A stretch of 64,000 nucleotides of DNA from Bacillota bacterium (GCA_003242675.1 QGVE01000003.1:1-64000); one strand, 5' to 3'; positions 34,298 through 43,571 are shown, numbered from the stretch's first letter. Translations and numbers: made by a program. Notes: generated from the sequence alone by a model not told the origin.

Positions 34298-34312
34298 TGG
34301 CACGAAATTTGC
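34298..34312 (+). promoter_or_regulatory. Sigma-54 promoter (-24/-12)
   Basis: TGGCACGAAATTTGC: TGGCAC, 5 bases, TTGC, a full match to the known TGGCAC-N5-TTGC consensus. The GG and GC dinucleotides are at 34299-34300 and 34311-34312, so transcription should start near 34324 and cover leudh, buk and ptb. Confidence 0.85.
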
Positions 34313-34386
34313 GTAATCCTGTGGGCGGGAGAGCGCCGCGGCACGCCGCGGTCCGGTTCGGCCGCGGCCAGTGGGGGGTCGCCAGC

Positions 34387-35460
34387 GTGGGTGTGTTCGA
34401 GCGCATGATGCGTGGCGGACACGAGCAGGTGGTGTTTTGCCACGACCGAACCAGCGGACTCCGGGCGATCATCGCCATCCACGACACCGCGCTGGGCCCG
34501 GCCCTGGGCGGGTGCCGGATGCGGCCCTACGCCACCGAGGAGGAGGCCCTGGAGGACGCGCTCAGCCTCGCGCGGGCCATGACGTACAAGGCCGCCGCTG
34601 CTGGGCAGAACCACGGCGGGGGCAAGGTCGTGATCTGGGGCGACCCGGCGGCGGACAAGTCCGAGGCCCTGTTCCGGGCCCTGGGCCGGTTCATCGGCAC
34701 GCTGCGGGGCCGGATCATCACGGGCACGGACGCCGGCACGGAGCCGACCGACTTCCTCCGGGCCCGGCAGGAGTCGCCGTGGTTCGTCGGCCTCCCGGAG
34801 GAGGAGGGCGGCTCCGGCGACACGGCGGCGCTCACGGCTTACGGCGTCTGGCAGGGCATGCGGGCGTGCGCCCGGTTTCTGTGGGGCGAGGCCAGCCTGC
34901 GGAACCGGCGGGTGGCCCTCCAGGGGCTGGGCAAGGTGGGCTCCCGGCTCCTGGAACACCTGGTCGCCGACGGGGCGCAGGTGGCGGTGACGGACCTCCG
35001 GCCGGAGAGGATCGAGGCGGCCCGCGCCGCCCACCCCGGCGTCGTCGGCATCGATCCGGAAGAGATCTACGCCTTCCCGTGCGACATCTTCTCGCCCTGT
35101 GCCCTGGGCGGGGTGCTGAACGACGGCACCATTCCCCGGCTCCGCTGCGCGGCGGTGGCCGGATCCGCCAACAACCAGCTGGCCGAGCCCCGGCACGGCG
35201 ACCTGCTGCACGAGAGGGGCATCCTGTACGCCCCGGACTACGTCATCAACGCCGGCGGCCTGATCCAGGTCGCCGACGAGATCCTGGGCTTCAGCCCGGA
35301 GCGGGCGCGGCGGAAGGTCGCGGCCATTTACGACCGGCTTCTGCAGATCTTCGCCATCAGCCAGGAGGAGCAGATTCCCACCCACAGGGCGGCCGACCGC
35401 CTGGCCGAGGAGCGCATCGCGGGCAGGGGCCGGCTGCGGGGCCTCTACATCCCGGAGTGA
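34387..35460 (+). CDS. Leucine/branched-chain amino acid dehydrogenase, divergent copy 1
   Basis: 357 aa Glu/Leu/Phe/Val dehydrogenase family protein that deaminates branched-chain amino acids to 2-oxo acids with NAD. Core motifs: GPALGGCRMRPY, the catalytic Lys in NHGGGKVVIWGDP, the Asp-bearing loop ITGTDAGTEPTDF, and the NAD fold VALQGLGKVGSRLLEHL. Compared with copy 2 at 37452 the active-site loops are altered (LGGGK there is HGGGK here; AEDVGT there is GTDAGT here), and the middle segment has an insertion PEEEGGSGD. Thus its substrate preference may differ. GTG 34387 aligns exactly with the start of copy 2 (GVFERM against GIFEQM) and has GGGGGG 8 bases upstream; a longer frame would begin before the transcript does. 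Confidence 0.85.
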   Translation: MGVFERMMRGGHEQVVFCHDRTSGLRAIIAIHDTALGPALGGCRMRPYATEEEALEDALSLARAMTYKAAAAGQNHGGGKVVIWGDPAADKSEALFRALGRFIGTLRGRIITGTDAGTEPTDFLRARQESPWFVGLPEEEGGSGDTAALTAYGVWQGMRACARFLWGEASLRNRRVALQGLGKVGSRLLEHLVADGAQVAVTDLRPERIEAARAAHPGVVGIDPEEIYAFPCDIFSPCALGGVLNDGTIPRLRCAAVAGSANNQLAEPRHGDLLHERGILYAPDYVINAGGLIQVADEILGFSPERARRKVAAIYDRLLQIFAISQEEQIPTHRAADRLAEERIAGRGRLRGLYIPE

Positions 35461-35477
35461 GGGGCAGGTGAACCAGG

Positions 35478-36554
35478 GTGTCCGCTCAGGTTTTCCGCAT
35501 CCTTGTGATCAACCCGACGGCGACCGCCACACGCATCGCACTGTTCGAGAACGATGAGGAGCGGCACGCGGCGGACCTGACGCACAGCCCGGAGGAGCTC
35601 GCCCGCTTTGAGCGGGTGTGGGACCAGTACCTGTTCCGCAAGGACCGCATCACCGCTCACCTGGAGGCCGCGGGGATCCCCCTGGGCAGCCTGGACGCCG
35701 TCGTCGGCCGGGGGGGTCTCCTGAAGCCCGTGCCGGGCGGCGTCTACCGGGTGAACGGGGCCATGCTGGAGGACCTGCGGACCGGCGTGCAGGGCGAGCA
35801 CGCGGCCAACCTGGGGGGCATCCTCGCGTACGGCATCGCCCACGCCCAGTCGATCCCCGCGTTCGTCGTCGACCCGGTCTCCACGGACGAGATGTGGGAA
35901 GAGGCGCACATCACGGGGATCCCCCAGATCCGCCGCACCAGCCTCGCGCACGCGCTCAACATGCGCTGGGTCGCCCGCAAGGCGGCGGCCCAGCTGGGCA
36001 AATCATACGCAGAGAGCAACTTCGTCATGGCGCACCTCGGCGCCGGCATCTCGGTGGCTGCTCACCGGCAGGGGCGCATGGTCGATGCGACCAACGCGCT
36101 GGAGGACGGTCCGTTCGGGCCCGAGCGGGCCGGCCGCCTGCCCGCCGGCGACCTGGTGCGGCTGTGCTTTTCGGGACGTTACACCGAGCGGGAGCTGATC
36201 CGCAGGCTGACGTCCGGCGGCGGCCTGATGGCCCACCTGGGAACCCGGGACTGGCGGGAGGTGGAGGCCCGCATCGCCGCCGGCGACGCCGACGCCCGGC
36301 TGATCTACGAGGCCATGGCCTACCAGGTGGCCAAGGAGATCGGCGCGATGGCGGTGGCGCTGCGCGCGCGGGCGGACGCCATCGTCCTGACGGGGGACCT
36401 CGCCCACTCGCGGCTGCTGACCGGCTGGATCGCGGAGCGGGTGCAGTGGATCGCCCCCGTGCTCACCTTCCCGGGCAGCGAGGAGCACCGGGCCATGGCC
36501 GCCGGCGCGCTGCGGGCTCTCCGGGGCGAGGAGGAGGTCAGGACCTACGCATGA
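35478..36554 (+). CDS. buk: Butyrate kinase-like protein, divergent copy 1
   Basis: 358 aa ASKHA-fold acyl kinase that interconverts butyryl (or branched acyl) phosphate and ADP with the acid and ATP. Motifs: VVGRGGLLKPVPGGVYRVN, VMAHLGAGISVAAHRQG, AMAYQVAKEIGAMAVAL and IVLTGDLAHSRLL. The first phosphate loop reads NPTATATRIALF instead of the usual NPGSTSTKIAVY seen in copy 2, and GGG is GAG in the second. Reduced or changed activity is possible. It overlaps ptb by 4 bases (ATGA), so the two are translated together. In Bacillus the same pair acts on products of branched-chain keto acid oxidation. Confidence 0.88.
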   Translation: MSAQVFRILVINPTATATRIALFENDEERHAADLTHSPEELARFERVWDQYLFRKDRITAHLEAAGIPLGSLDAVVGRGGLLKPVPGGVYRVNGAMLEDLRTGVQGEHAANLGGILAYGIAHAQSIPAFVVDPVSTDEMWEEAHITGIPQIRRTSLAHALNMRWVARKAAAQLGKSYAESNFVMAHLGAGISVAAHRQGRMVDATNALEDGPFGPERAGRLPAGDLVRLCFSGRYTERELIRRLTSGGGLMAHLGTRDWREVEARIAAGDADARLIYEAMAYQVAKEIGAMAVALRARADAIVLTGDLAHSRLLTGWIAERVQWIAPVLTFPGSEEHRAMAAGALRALRGEEEVRTYA

Positions 36555-37393
36555 TCACGTCTTTGGAACAGTTGGTGCCGGCTGCGCAGCGCGCGGTCCG
36601 CGGGCAGCCCCTGGTGATGGCGGTGGCGCAGGCGAACGACCCCCACGTGGAGGAGGCCGTGGCCGAGGCCGAGCGGCTGGGCCTCGTGCGGGCCCTGCGC
36701 ATCACCCGGGAGGATCCGGCTGAGGCGGCCCGCGAAGCGGTTGCGGCCGTGCGCTCCGGCCAGGCGCAGCTGCTGATGAAGGGGCTTCTCCAGACGGCGG
36801 AGATCCTGCGCGCGGTGCTGGACCGCGACACGGGCCTGCGGACCGGCCGGGCGCTCTCGCACGCGTGCGTCGTGCAGGTGCCGGGCTTTCCCCGGCTGCT
36901 CCACATCAGTGACATCGCCCTGAACATCCGGCCCGACCTCGCCCGCAAGGCGGACATCCTGCGCAACCAGGTGGCCGTGGCCCGCGTCCTGGGCCTGGCG
37001 CGGCCCAAGGTGGCGGTCATCGCCGCGCTCGAGAAGGTCAACCCCGACATGCCGGCCACGGTGGACGCCCGCGCCCTGCAGGAGATGGCGGAGCGGGGCG
37101 AGTTCGGCGACTGCGACGTGCAGGGCCCCCTGGCCCTGGACCTCGCGCTCTCCCCCGAGGCCGGCGCCGTGAAGGGGGTCACGGGCCCCGTGGTGGGGCA
37201 GGCGGACGTGCTGATCATGCCCGACCTGGAGACGGGCAACGTCCTCTACAAGGCCTTGATCCACCTGGCCGGGGCGTCCTCCGCGGGCATCGTGGTCGGC
37301 GCCCGGTGCCCGATCGTCCTGCTCTCCCGCTCGGACCCGGCGCCCTTCAAGGTGAACTCGATTGCACTGGCGGTCCTGGCCGCCTTTGCATAG
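36551..37393 (+). CDS. ptb: Phosphate butyryltransferase
   Basis: 280 aa, transfers butyryl or branched acyl groups between CoA and phosphate. Family marks: [70 protein letters not shown] and [22 protein letters not shown]. The only ptb in the cluster, set between two leudh/buk copies, so both kinases probably use its acyl phosphate. ATG start overlaps the buk stop. Confidence 0.94.
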   Translation: MITSLEQLVPAAQRAVRGQPLVMAVAQANDPHVEEAVAEAERLGLVRALRITREDPAEAAREAVAAVRSGQAQLLMKGLLQTAEILRAVLDRDTGLRTGRALSHACVVQVPGFPRLLHISDIALNIRPDLARKADILRNQVAVARVLGLARPKVAVIAALEKVNPDMPATVDARALQEMAERGEFGDCDVQGPLALDLALSPEAGAVKGVTGPVVGQADVLIMPDLETGNVLYKALIHLAGASSAGIVVGARCPIVLLSRSDPAPFKVNSIALAVLAAFA

Positions 37394-37451
37394 AGCCACC
37401 TCGGCACCCCCCAAGCACGGGTCAATCACCATCAGAAAGGGAGGTCATCGT

Positions 37452-38519
37452 ATGGGCATCTTTGAGCAGATGGCGCAGTACGGGCACGAGCAGCTGGTCT
37501 TCTGCTACGACAAGTCCACAGGGCTCCGCGCAATCATCGCCATTCACGACACGACGCTGGGGCCGGCCCTGGGTGGGCTCCGCATGTGGCCGTATGAGCG
37601 GGAGGAGGATGCCATCACCGACGTACTCCGGCTGTCCCGGGGAATGACCTACAAGAACTCCGCCATGGGTCTGAACCTCGGCGGCGGTAAGGCCGTGCTG
37701 TGGGGGGATCCGCGCACCGACAAGAGCGAGGAGCTCTTCCGGGCGTTCGGCAAGTTCGTCGAGTCCCTCGGCGGGCGGTACATCACGGCGGAGGACGTGG
37801 GCACGACCGTCGCGGACATGAACTACGTCATGATGGAGACCGACCACGTCTGCGGCCGGGAGGAGGTCTCGGGCGATCCCTCGCCGGTCACGGCGTACGG
37901 CGTGTTCATGGGGATCAAGGCCTGTGTGAAGCACGTGTTCGGCTCGGAGGATCTGAAGGGCAAGAAGGTCGCCGTCCAGGGGCTGGGCAAGGTCGGCTAC
38001 CACCTGTGCAAGCACCTGCACGAGGCCGGCGCCGAGCTCATCGTCACCGACATCGACCCCGAGCTGGTGGAGAAGGCGAAGGCGGAGTTCGGCGCGAAGG
38101 CGGTCGCCCCGGACGAGATCTACAGCGTCGAGTGCGACATCTTCTCGCCGTGCGCGCTGGGCGCCATCCTCAACGACGAAACGATCCCCAAGCTGAAGTG
38201 CAAGATCGTCGCCGGCGCCGCCAACAACCAGCTGAAGGAGCCGCGCCACGGCGACATGCTGCGGAAGCGGGGGATCCTCTATGCGCCGGACTTCGTCATC
38301 AACGGCGGCGGCGTGATCAACGTGGCCGAGGAGTACCATCCGCAGGGCTACGACCGGGAGCGCGCGCTGAAGCGGGTGGCGACGATCTACGACAAGCTCC
38401 TGCGGGTCTTTAAGATCGCGGAGGAGCGGAACATCAGCACCGCTGAGGCGGCCGACGTGATGGCCGAGGAGCGGATGCGGAAGATCCATCAGCTCAACCG
38501 GATCTACCTGGCCGAGTAG
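37452..38519 (+). CDS. Leucine dehydrogenase, canonical copy 2
   Basis: 355 aa. All typical features: [18 protein letters not shown], catalytic lysines in [39 protein letters not shown] fold [33 protein letters not shown] and [13 protein letters not shown]. It gives 4-methyl-2-oxopentanoate from leucine. ATG at 37452 after AGAAAGGGAGG. Followed by a strong hairpin before buk copy 2. Confidence 0.95.
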   Translation: MGIFEQMAQYGHEQLVFCYDKSTGLRAIIAIHDTTLGPALGGLRMWPYEREEDAITDVLRLSRGMTYKNSAMGLNLGGGKAVLWGDPRTDKSEELFRAFGKFVESLGGRYITAEDVGTTVADMNYVMMETDHVCGREEVSGDPSPVTAYGVFMGIKACVKHVFGSEDLKGKKVAVQGLGKVGYHLCKHLHEAGAELIVTDIDPELVEKAKAEFGAKAVAPDEIYSVECDIFSPCALGAILNDETIPKLKCKIVAGAANNQLKEPRHGDMLRKRGILYAPDFVINGGGVINVAEEYHPQGYDRERALKRVATIYDKLLRVFKIAEERNISTAEAADVMAEERMRKIHQLNRIYLAE

Positions 38520-38528
38520 GCGGAGGAG

Positions 38529-38561
38529 GGCCGGAGGGGGAGCGGGGCTCCCTCTCCGGCC
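38529..38561 (+). terminator. Strong hairpin inside the catabolic cluster
   Basis: GGCCGGAGGGGGAGC and GCTCCCTCTCCGGCC pair over 15 positions (one G-T) with a GGG loop. No T-run follows. It could lower or stop transcription between leudh copy 2 and buk copy 2, or protect the upstream mRNA. Confidence 0.5.
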
Positions 38562-38605
38562 CCCCGCACGGCGACGGTCACCGAGGGAAAGGACGAGGAG
38601 CGGAC

Positions 38606-39691
38606 TTGCAGCATCGCCTGCTGATCATCAACCCGGGTTCAACCTCCACGAAGATCGCCGTGTATGACGACGATGCCCCCCTGTTCGCCGAGACCTTGCG
38701 CCACAGCGCGGCCGACCTCGCGCGCTTCCGCGACGTGGCCGACCAGTTCGCCTTCCGGCGCGACCTGATCCTGGAGGCGCTTGCGGCCCACGACGTGCCG
38801 CTCACGTCGCTCAGCGCGGTGGTGGGGCGGGGCGGGCTCCTCCGGCCCCTGCGCGGGGGAACCTACCGGGTGAACGCGGCCATGCTCGCGGAGCTGCGGC
38901 GGGCGGCCCACGGCGAGCACGCCTCCAACCTGGGCGCCCTCCTGGCGCACGAGATCGCCCGGGCGGCGGGCGGCGTGCCGGCGTTTATCGTCGATCCGGT
39001 GGTGGTGGACGAGCTGGAGCCCGTGGCCCGGTTCACCGGGCTGCCCGAGATGCCGCGGCGGTCGATCTTCCACGCCCTCAACCAGAAGGCGGTGGCCCGG
39101 CGCGCGGCGGCCGACCTGGGTCGCCGGTACGATGAGGTGAACCTGATCGTGGTCCACCTGGGCGGCGGCATCTCCGTGGGGGCGCACCGGCGCGGGCAGG
39201 TCGTCGACGTGAACAACGCCCTGGACGGCGAGGGGCCGATGTCGCCGGAGCGTGCGGGCACCGTCCCCAGCCTGGGGCTGATCCACCTGGCGTTCTCCTG
39301 GCAGCACACGCTGCAGGAGGTCGGGCGGATGCTGGTCGGCCGGGGCGGGCTGGTCGCCCACGTGGGCACGAATGACGCCCGGCAGGTGGAGGAGCGCGTC
39401 GCCGCCGGCGACGAGGCCGCCCGGACCGCCTACCGGGCGATGGCCTACCAGGTGGCGAAGGAGGTGGGCCGGGCGGCGGTGGCCCTGGGCGGGAAGGTGG
39501 ACCGGATCGTGCTCACGGGCGGTCTGGCCCACTCGGAGATGCTCACGGGCTGGATCGCGGAGGAGGTCGGGTGGATCGCCCCGGTCGCGGTCTACCCCGG
39601 TGAGGACGAGATGGCTGCGCTGGCGGCTGGCGCCCTGCGGGTGCTGCGGGGCGAGGAGCCGGCCCGCGAATACGGGGAGGCAGGCATGTGA
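38606..39691 (+). CDS. buk: Butyrate kinase, canonical copy 2
   Basis: 361 aa acyl kinase with intact phosphate loops: IINPGSTSTKIAVYDDD at the start, VVHLGGGISVGAHRRG, MAYQVAKEVGRAAVAL and IVLTGGLAHSEML. TTG start after GGACGAGGAG. It is set off from leudh copy 2 by 86 bases with a hairpin, but its stop overlaps the Nudix gene, so it may also be read with the downstream genes. Confidence 0.94.
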   Translation: MQHRLLIINPGSTSTKIAVYDDDAPLFAETLRHSAADLARFRDVADQFAFRRDLILEALAAHDVPLTSLSAVVGRGGLLRPLRGGTYRVNAAMLAELRRAAHGEHASNLGALLAHEIARAAGGVPAFIVDPVVVDELEPVARFTGLPEMPRRSIFHALNQKAVARRAAADLGRRYDEVNLIVVHLGGGISVGAHRRGQVVDVNNALDGEGPMSPERAGTVPSLGLIHLAFSWQHTLQEVGRMLVGRGGLVAHVGTNDARQVEERVAAGDEAARTAYRAMAYQVAKEVGRAAVALGGKVDRIVLTGGLAHSEMLTGWIAEEVGWIAPVAVYPGEDEMAALAAGALRVLRGEEPAREYGEAGM

Positions 39692-40206
39692 GGGTCATCA
39701 GACGGGAAGAGATTTACCGGGGCCGGGTGATCACCGTCCGGCGCGACCTGATCGAGCTGGACGGCAAGGAGCGCGTGTGGGACGTGGTGGCGCACCCCGG
39801 GGCGGTGGTGGTGCTGCCGGTGGACGGCGACGACGTGCTGCTGGTCCGGCAGTACCGCTACGCCGCCGGCGAGGCGCTCCTGGAGCTGGTGGCGGGCGCG
39901 TGCGAGCCGGGCGAGGATCCGGCGGAGACCGCCCAGCGGGAGCTGCAGGAGGAGGCCGGCTTCCGGGCCGGGAGGCTCACCAAGCTGGCCGAGTTCTACA
40001 GCGCCCCGGGGTTCTGCACGGAGAAGCTCCACCTCTTCGCGGCGGAGGAGCTGACCCCGAGCCGGCTGCCCATGGACGAGGACGAGCGGATCGAGCTGGT
40101 GCGGCTCCCCCTGGACGAGGTGGTGCGGATGGCCGTGGCCGGGGAGCTGCGGGATGCGAAGACCCTGGCGGGGGTGCTGCTGTATGCCCGGCTCCGCGGC
40201 CGCTGA
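39688..40206 (+). CDS. ADP-ribose pyrophosphatase-type Nudix hydrolase
   Basis: 172 aa. Nudix box GACEPGEDPAETAQRELQEEAGF is complete, seen in its pieces GEDPAETAQREL and QEEAGF; 15-17 residues after it comes PGFCTEKLHLF, typical for ADP-ribose pyrophosphatases (YqkG in Bacillus). N-terminal strand YRGRVITVRRDLIELDG also fits. GTG start overlaps the buk stop (GTGA). In Bacillus yqkG lies near spoIIM, matching the order here. Confidence 0.92.
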   Translation: MRVIRREEIYRGRVITVRRDLIELDGKERVWDVVAHPGAVVVLPVDGDDVLLVRQYRYAAGEALLELVAGACEPGEDPAETAQRELQEEAGFRAGRLTKLAEFYSAPGFCTEKLHLFAAEELTPSRLPMDEDERIELVRLPLDEVVRMAVAGELRDAKTLAGVLLYARLRGR

Positions 40207-41404
40207 GCCGCTGCAGGTAGTCTACGCCGACCTGCACGTCCACCTGGGCTGGGCCGGGGATCCCGGGGGCCCGGTGAAAATCGCCGCTGCCCGCGACCTC
40301 ACCCTGGCCAACATCCTGGCGGAGGCGCGGGACCGGAAAGGGCTGGGCATGGTGGGGGTCATCGACGCCGCCACCCGCGGGGCCCTGCAGGACCTGGAGC
40401 GGCTCCTGGAGGAAGGCCGGGTCGCGGAGCGGCCCGGCGGCGGCCTGGCCTACGGCGGGCTCACGCTCATCCCCGGCGCCGAGGTGGAGGTGGTGCACGG
40501 GGGAAAGCCCGTCCACCTGCTCTGTTACTTCCGGGGGATTGACGGGCTCCGCGCCTTTGCCGAGTGGCAGGCCGCGCGGGTGAAGAACACGCACCTGTCC
40601 ACGCAGCGGCACCAGGGGACCTCCGCCGCGCAGGTGGTGGAGGCCGCCGCGGAGCGGGGCGGCGTGGTCATCCCCGCCCACATCTTCACGCCCCACAAGT
40701 CCCTGCTCGGGGCTGGGCCGGCGGTGGCGGAGGTGATCCCGCCCGACCTGTGGGGCGCCGTGCCCGCGGTGGAGCTGGGCCTTTCCGCCGACACATCCCT
40801 GGCGGACGAGCTGCCGGAGCTCAGTCGGTTCCCCTTCGTCACCAGCTCCGACGCCCACTCCCTCGGCCGGATCGGCCGGGAGTACACCCAGCTCCTGGTG
40901 GCGGAGCCCTCCTTCGACGAGTGGCTGATGGCCCTCCGGGAGGAGGGCGGGCGGCGGATCCTGGCCAACTTCGGCCTGGACCCCCGCCTCGGCAAGTACC
41001 ACCGCACCTTCTGCCAGGACTGCGGCTGCAAGGTGGAGGGCGAACCGCCGGTGCTGCGCTGCCCGGCGGACCCCGCCCACCGGGTCGTGGTGGGAGTGCT
41101 GGACCGCATCCGGCACTACGCCGCCTGGCAGGAGGGGCGGTTTACCCGGACGGAGCGGGTGCGCCCCCCTTACGTGCACCAGGTGCCGCTCAGCTTCGTG
41201 CCCGGCCTCGGCCGGCGGGGGCTGGAGCGGCTGCTGGCCGCCTTCGGCACCGAGATGGCGGTGCTCCACGCCGCGTCCGAGGCCGACCTGGCGGCGGTGG
41301 TGGGCGAGCGGGTTGCCCGGCTCGTGGTGCTGGCCCGGCAGGGCCGGCTGCGCATCGAATCCGGCGCCGGGGGCATCTACGGGCGGGTGGCCGCGGCCGA
41401 CTGA
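40184..41404 (+). CDS. EndoQ-like PHP-domain nuclease
   Basis: 406 aa. PHP phosphoesterase domain with DLHVHL at about residue 17, AHIFTPHKSLLG and SDAHSLGRIG; then a Cys-rich zinc site (CQDCGCK and LRCPADPAH, about residues 277-305) and a helix-hairpin-helix-like end (VPGLGRRGLERLLAAFG). This order is that of endonuclease Q, which in archaea and some Bacillales cuts DNA 5 prime of uracil, hypoxanthine and abasic sites. ATG 40184 overlaps the Nudix gene by 23 bases. The pairing of a base-damage nuclease with a Nudix hydrolase is suggestive but not proof of a joint role. Confidence 0.8.
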   Translation: MPGSAAAEPLQVVYADLHVHLGWAGDPGGPVKIAAARDLTLANILAEARDRKGLGMVGVIDAATRGALQDLERLLEEGRVAERPGGGLAYGGLTLIPGAEVEVVHGGKPVHLLCYFRGIDGLRAFAEWQAARVKNTHLSTQRHQGTSAAQVVEAAAERGGVVIPAHIFTPHKSLLGAGPAVAEVIPPDLWGAVPAVELGLSADTSLADELPELSRFPFVTSSDAHSLGRIGREYTQLLVAEPSFDEWLMALREEGGRRILANFGLDPRLGKYHRTFCQDCGCKVEGEPPVLRCPADPAHRVVVGVLDRIRHYAAWQEGRFTRTERVRPPYVHQVPLSFVPGLGRRGLERLLAAFGTEMAVLHAASEADLAAVVGERVARLVVLARQGRLRIESGAGGIYGRVAAAD

Positions 41405-41453
41405 CGGCCGGGGAAGGGCCCTGCGCCCGCGCCGGCGCCGCGGCAACCCGGCG

Positions 41454-41482
41454 ACATAATCGCCCGGCCTGTCCCATAGACT
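41454..41482 (+). promoter_or_regulatory. Sigma-E-like promoter of spoIIM
   Basis: ACATAAT (41454-41460), 14-base spacer, CATAGACT (41475-41482), the same geometry as before spoIIIA. spoIIM is a sigma-E gene in Bacillus. Start near 41489, 26 bases before the GTG. Confidence 0.5.
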
Positions 41483-41514
41483 CCCGGTGAGTCCATGGGC
41501 GGGGGTGGAGCCGG

Positions 41515-42156
41515 GTGCAGGCGTATGCGGCGTGGCGGGACAACCTGGAGGAGCTGGTGCTGGAGCGGGGAGGCCTGGTGGTCTGGCACGCGGCGCTGTT
41601 CGTCGTCGGGCTGCTGTTCGGAGCCCTGGCGCTGCGCAGCCTGGAGGTGGAGACCCAGCTGGAGCTGTCCCGGCAGCTTTCCGGCGCCCTGGAGGCCGTG
41701 CGCGCGGGGCGAGATCCGGCGGCCGGAGCCCTGGTGTCGGAAGCGCTGTTCCGGCAGGTCCGCACGGTCGCCCTGATGTGGGTGCTGGCGGTCTCCCTGG
41801 TGGGCAGCGTCGCGGTGATGGCCCTGCCCCTGGTCCGGGGGTTCACCTCCGGCTTCGCCGTCGCCTACCTGACGGCGGAGATGGGGGCCCGGGGCGTGCT
41901 GCTCGCGGCCGCCGGCCACCTGCCCCAGACGGTGCTGGAGGTGCCCGGGGTCGTCCTCGCCGCCTCGGCGTCGATGGGGTTTGCGGCGGAGGTGCTCGCC
42001 TCCTGGCGGGGGCGGCGGCGGCTGTCGGGATACTACGCCGCGCTGGCCCGGTATACCCGCACGCTCCTCTCGGCGGCGGTGCTGCTGGCCGCAGCGGCGC
42101 TGGTGGAAGGGTACGTGACGCCCCACCTGGTGCGGATAGTCGCCAGCGGCCCGTGA
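41515..42156 (+). CDS. spoIIM: Stage II sporulation protein M
   Basis: 213 aa, membrane protein of the engulfment machine (with SpoIID and SpoIIP, not in this window). About five helices: VVWHAALFVVGLLFGALALR, VALMWVLAVSLVGSVAVMALPL, the long FAVAYLTAEMGARGVLLAAAGHLPQT region cut by polar residues, LEVPGVVLAASASMGFA and the last near residue 190. GTG start with GGGGGTGGAG in front. Length equals Bacillus SpoIIM (about 215 aa). Confidence 0.92.
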   Translation: MQAYAAWRDNLEELVLERGGLVVWHAALFVVGLLFGALALRSLEVETQLELSRQLSGALEAVRAGRDPAAGALVSEALFRQVRTVALMWVLAVSLVGSVAVMALPLVRGFTSGFAVAYLTAEMGARGVLLAAAGHLPQTVLEVPGVVLAASASMGFAAEVLASWRGRRRLSGYYAALARYTRTLLSAAVLLAAAALVEGYVTPHLVRIVASGP

Positions 42157-42166
42157 CGCGGCGGTC

Positions 42167-42195
42167 TTGTCCTGGTGACGCACACGTGGGATAAT
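42167..42195 (+). promoter_or_regulatory. Sigma-A promoter of ald
   Basis: TTGTCC (42167-42172), 17-base spacer, GATAAT (42190-42195), 90 bases before the ald start. Confidence 0.6.
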
Positions 42196-42284
42196 TTCGT
42201 AGAGAATTGAGCTGGCTGGTTTCACAAACGCGGTCAACATTCAGGGACAGGCGCGGCGCGCCGAACGTGGAAGGAGCGAGAGCA

Positions 42285-43403
42285 GTGAAGGTTGGCGTTG
42301 TGCGCGAGCTGAAGGCGTACGAGAACCGGGTGGCCATGACCCCCGCCGGCGTGATGGCCATGGTCAAGGCCGGCCACGAGGTATACGTGGAACACGACGC
42401 CGGCAGGGGCTCCGGCTTTGACGACGCGGAGTACGTCGCGGCGGGCGCCAAGATCCTCCCGACCAACGAAGAGGTCTGGGCCATCGCCGACATGATCGTG
42501 AAGGTCAAGGAGCCGCTGCCGCCCGAGTATGACCTCATGCGCGAGGGGCAGATCATCTTCACCTACCTGCACCTGGCTGCCGAACCCGAGCTCACCCGGA
42601 AGCTCATGGAGCGGAAGACCATCGCCATCGCTTACGAGACGGTGCAGCTGGCCGACGGGTCCCTGCCGCTGCTGACGCCCATGTCCGAGGTGGCCGGGCG
42701 GATGGCCGTGCAGATCGGCGCCCACTTCCTGGAGAAGGCCCACGGCGGGCGCGGCGTCCTGCTGGGCGGCGTGCCCGGCGTTGCCCCGGCCCGGGTGGCG
42801 ATCATCGGCGGCGGCACGGTCGGCACCAACGCGGCGAAAATCGCCGTCGGCATGGGTGCGCACGTGACGATCCTGGACATCAACGCCGACCGGCTCCGCT
42901 ACCTGGACGACATCTTCGGCTCCCGGGTGGAGACCCGGATGTCCAACGAGTTCGAGATCGCCAACGCCGTGGCCCAGGCCGACCTGGTCATCGGCGCCGT
43001 GCTCATCCCCGGTGCCCGGGCGCCAAAGCTGGTCACGGCCGAGATGGTGCAGAAGATGGCCCCGGGTTCGGTCATCGTGGACGTGGCGGTCGACCAGGGT
43101 GGCTCGGTGGAGACCATCGACCGGGTGACGACGCACCAGGATCCGGTGTACGAGAAGTACGGCGTGGTGCACTACGCCGTGGCCAACATCCCGGGCGCGG
43201 TGCCGCGGACGTCCACCTGGGCCTTGACCAACGTCACCCTGCCCTACGCCCTGAAGATCGCCAACCTGGGGTGGAAGGAGGCGCTGCGGCGGGATCCGGC
43301 CCTGGCCAAGGGCGCGAACGTCGTGGACGGCCACATCACCTACCCGGCCGTGGCCGAGGCGCACGGGCTGGAGTGCGTGGAGCTGGAGAAGCTGCTCCGG
43401 TAG
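42285..43403 (+). CDS. ald: Alanine dehydrogenase
   Basis: 372 aa, reversible NAD-dependent deamination of L-alanine to pyruvate. Marks: [21 protein letters not shown] split as [18 protein letters not shown], substrate region [23 protein letters not shown] fold [18 protein letters not shown] and [20 protein letters not shown] 42285 follows GGAAGGAG; the longer frame from 42207 starts within the leader. In Bacillus ald supports growth on alanine and sporulation. A promoter of its own precedes it. Confidence 0.96.
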   Translation: MKVGVVRELKAYENRVAMTPAGVMAMVKAGHEVYVEHDAGRGSGFDDAEYVAAGAKILPTNEEVWAIADMIVKVKEPLPPEYDLMREGQIIFTYLHLAAEPELTRKLMERKTIAIAYETVQLADGSLPLLTPMSEVAGRMAVQIGAHFLEKAHGGRGVLLGGVPGVAPARVAIIGGGTVGTNAAKIAVGMGAHVTILDINADRLRYLDDIFGSRVETRMSNEFEIANAVAQADLVIGAVLIPGARAPKLVTAEMVQKMAPGSVIVDVAVDQGGSVETIDRVTTHQDPVYEKYGVVHYAVANIPGAVPRTSTWALTNVTLPYALKIANLGWKEALRRDPALAKGANVVDGHITYPAVAEAHGLECVELEKLLR

Positions 43404-43555
43404 GCGGCATACTCATCGGGCCCCGCATCGGTGCGATGCGGGGCCCTTGCCGCTGGGCCGCCGGGGAAGGGCATAACCGAAGGCCGGTCGTCATAAAGTG
43501 TCGGTGCGGCGGAGATGTCGGGAAGGGGGCGGCGGGGGCCGGCGGGAGGTTGCGG

Positions 43556-43568
43556 CACGAATTTCGTG
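43556..43568 (+). promoter_or_regulatory. Palindrome before xerD
   Basis: CACGAA-T-TTCGTG, a perfect 6+6 dyad just upstream of the likely -35 of xerD. It has the look of an operator; the regulator is unknown. Confidence 0.35.
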
Positions 43569-43571
43569 GAA

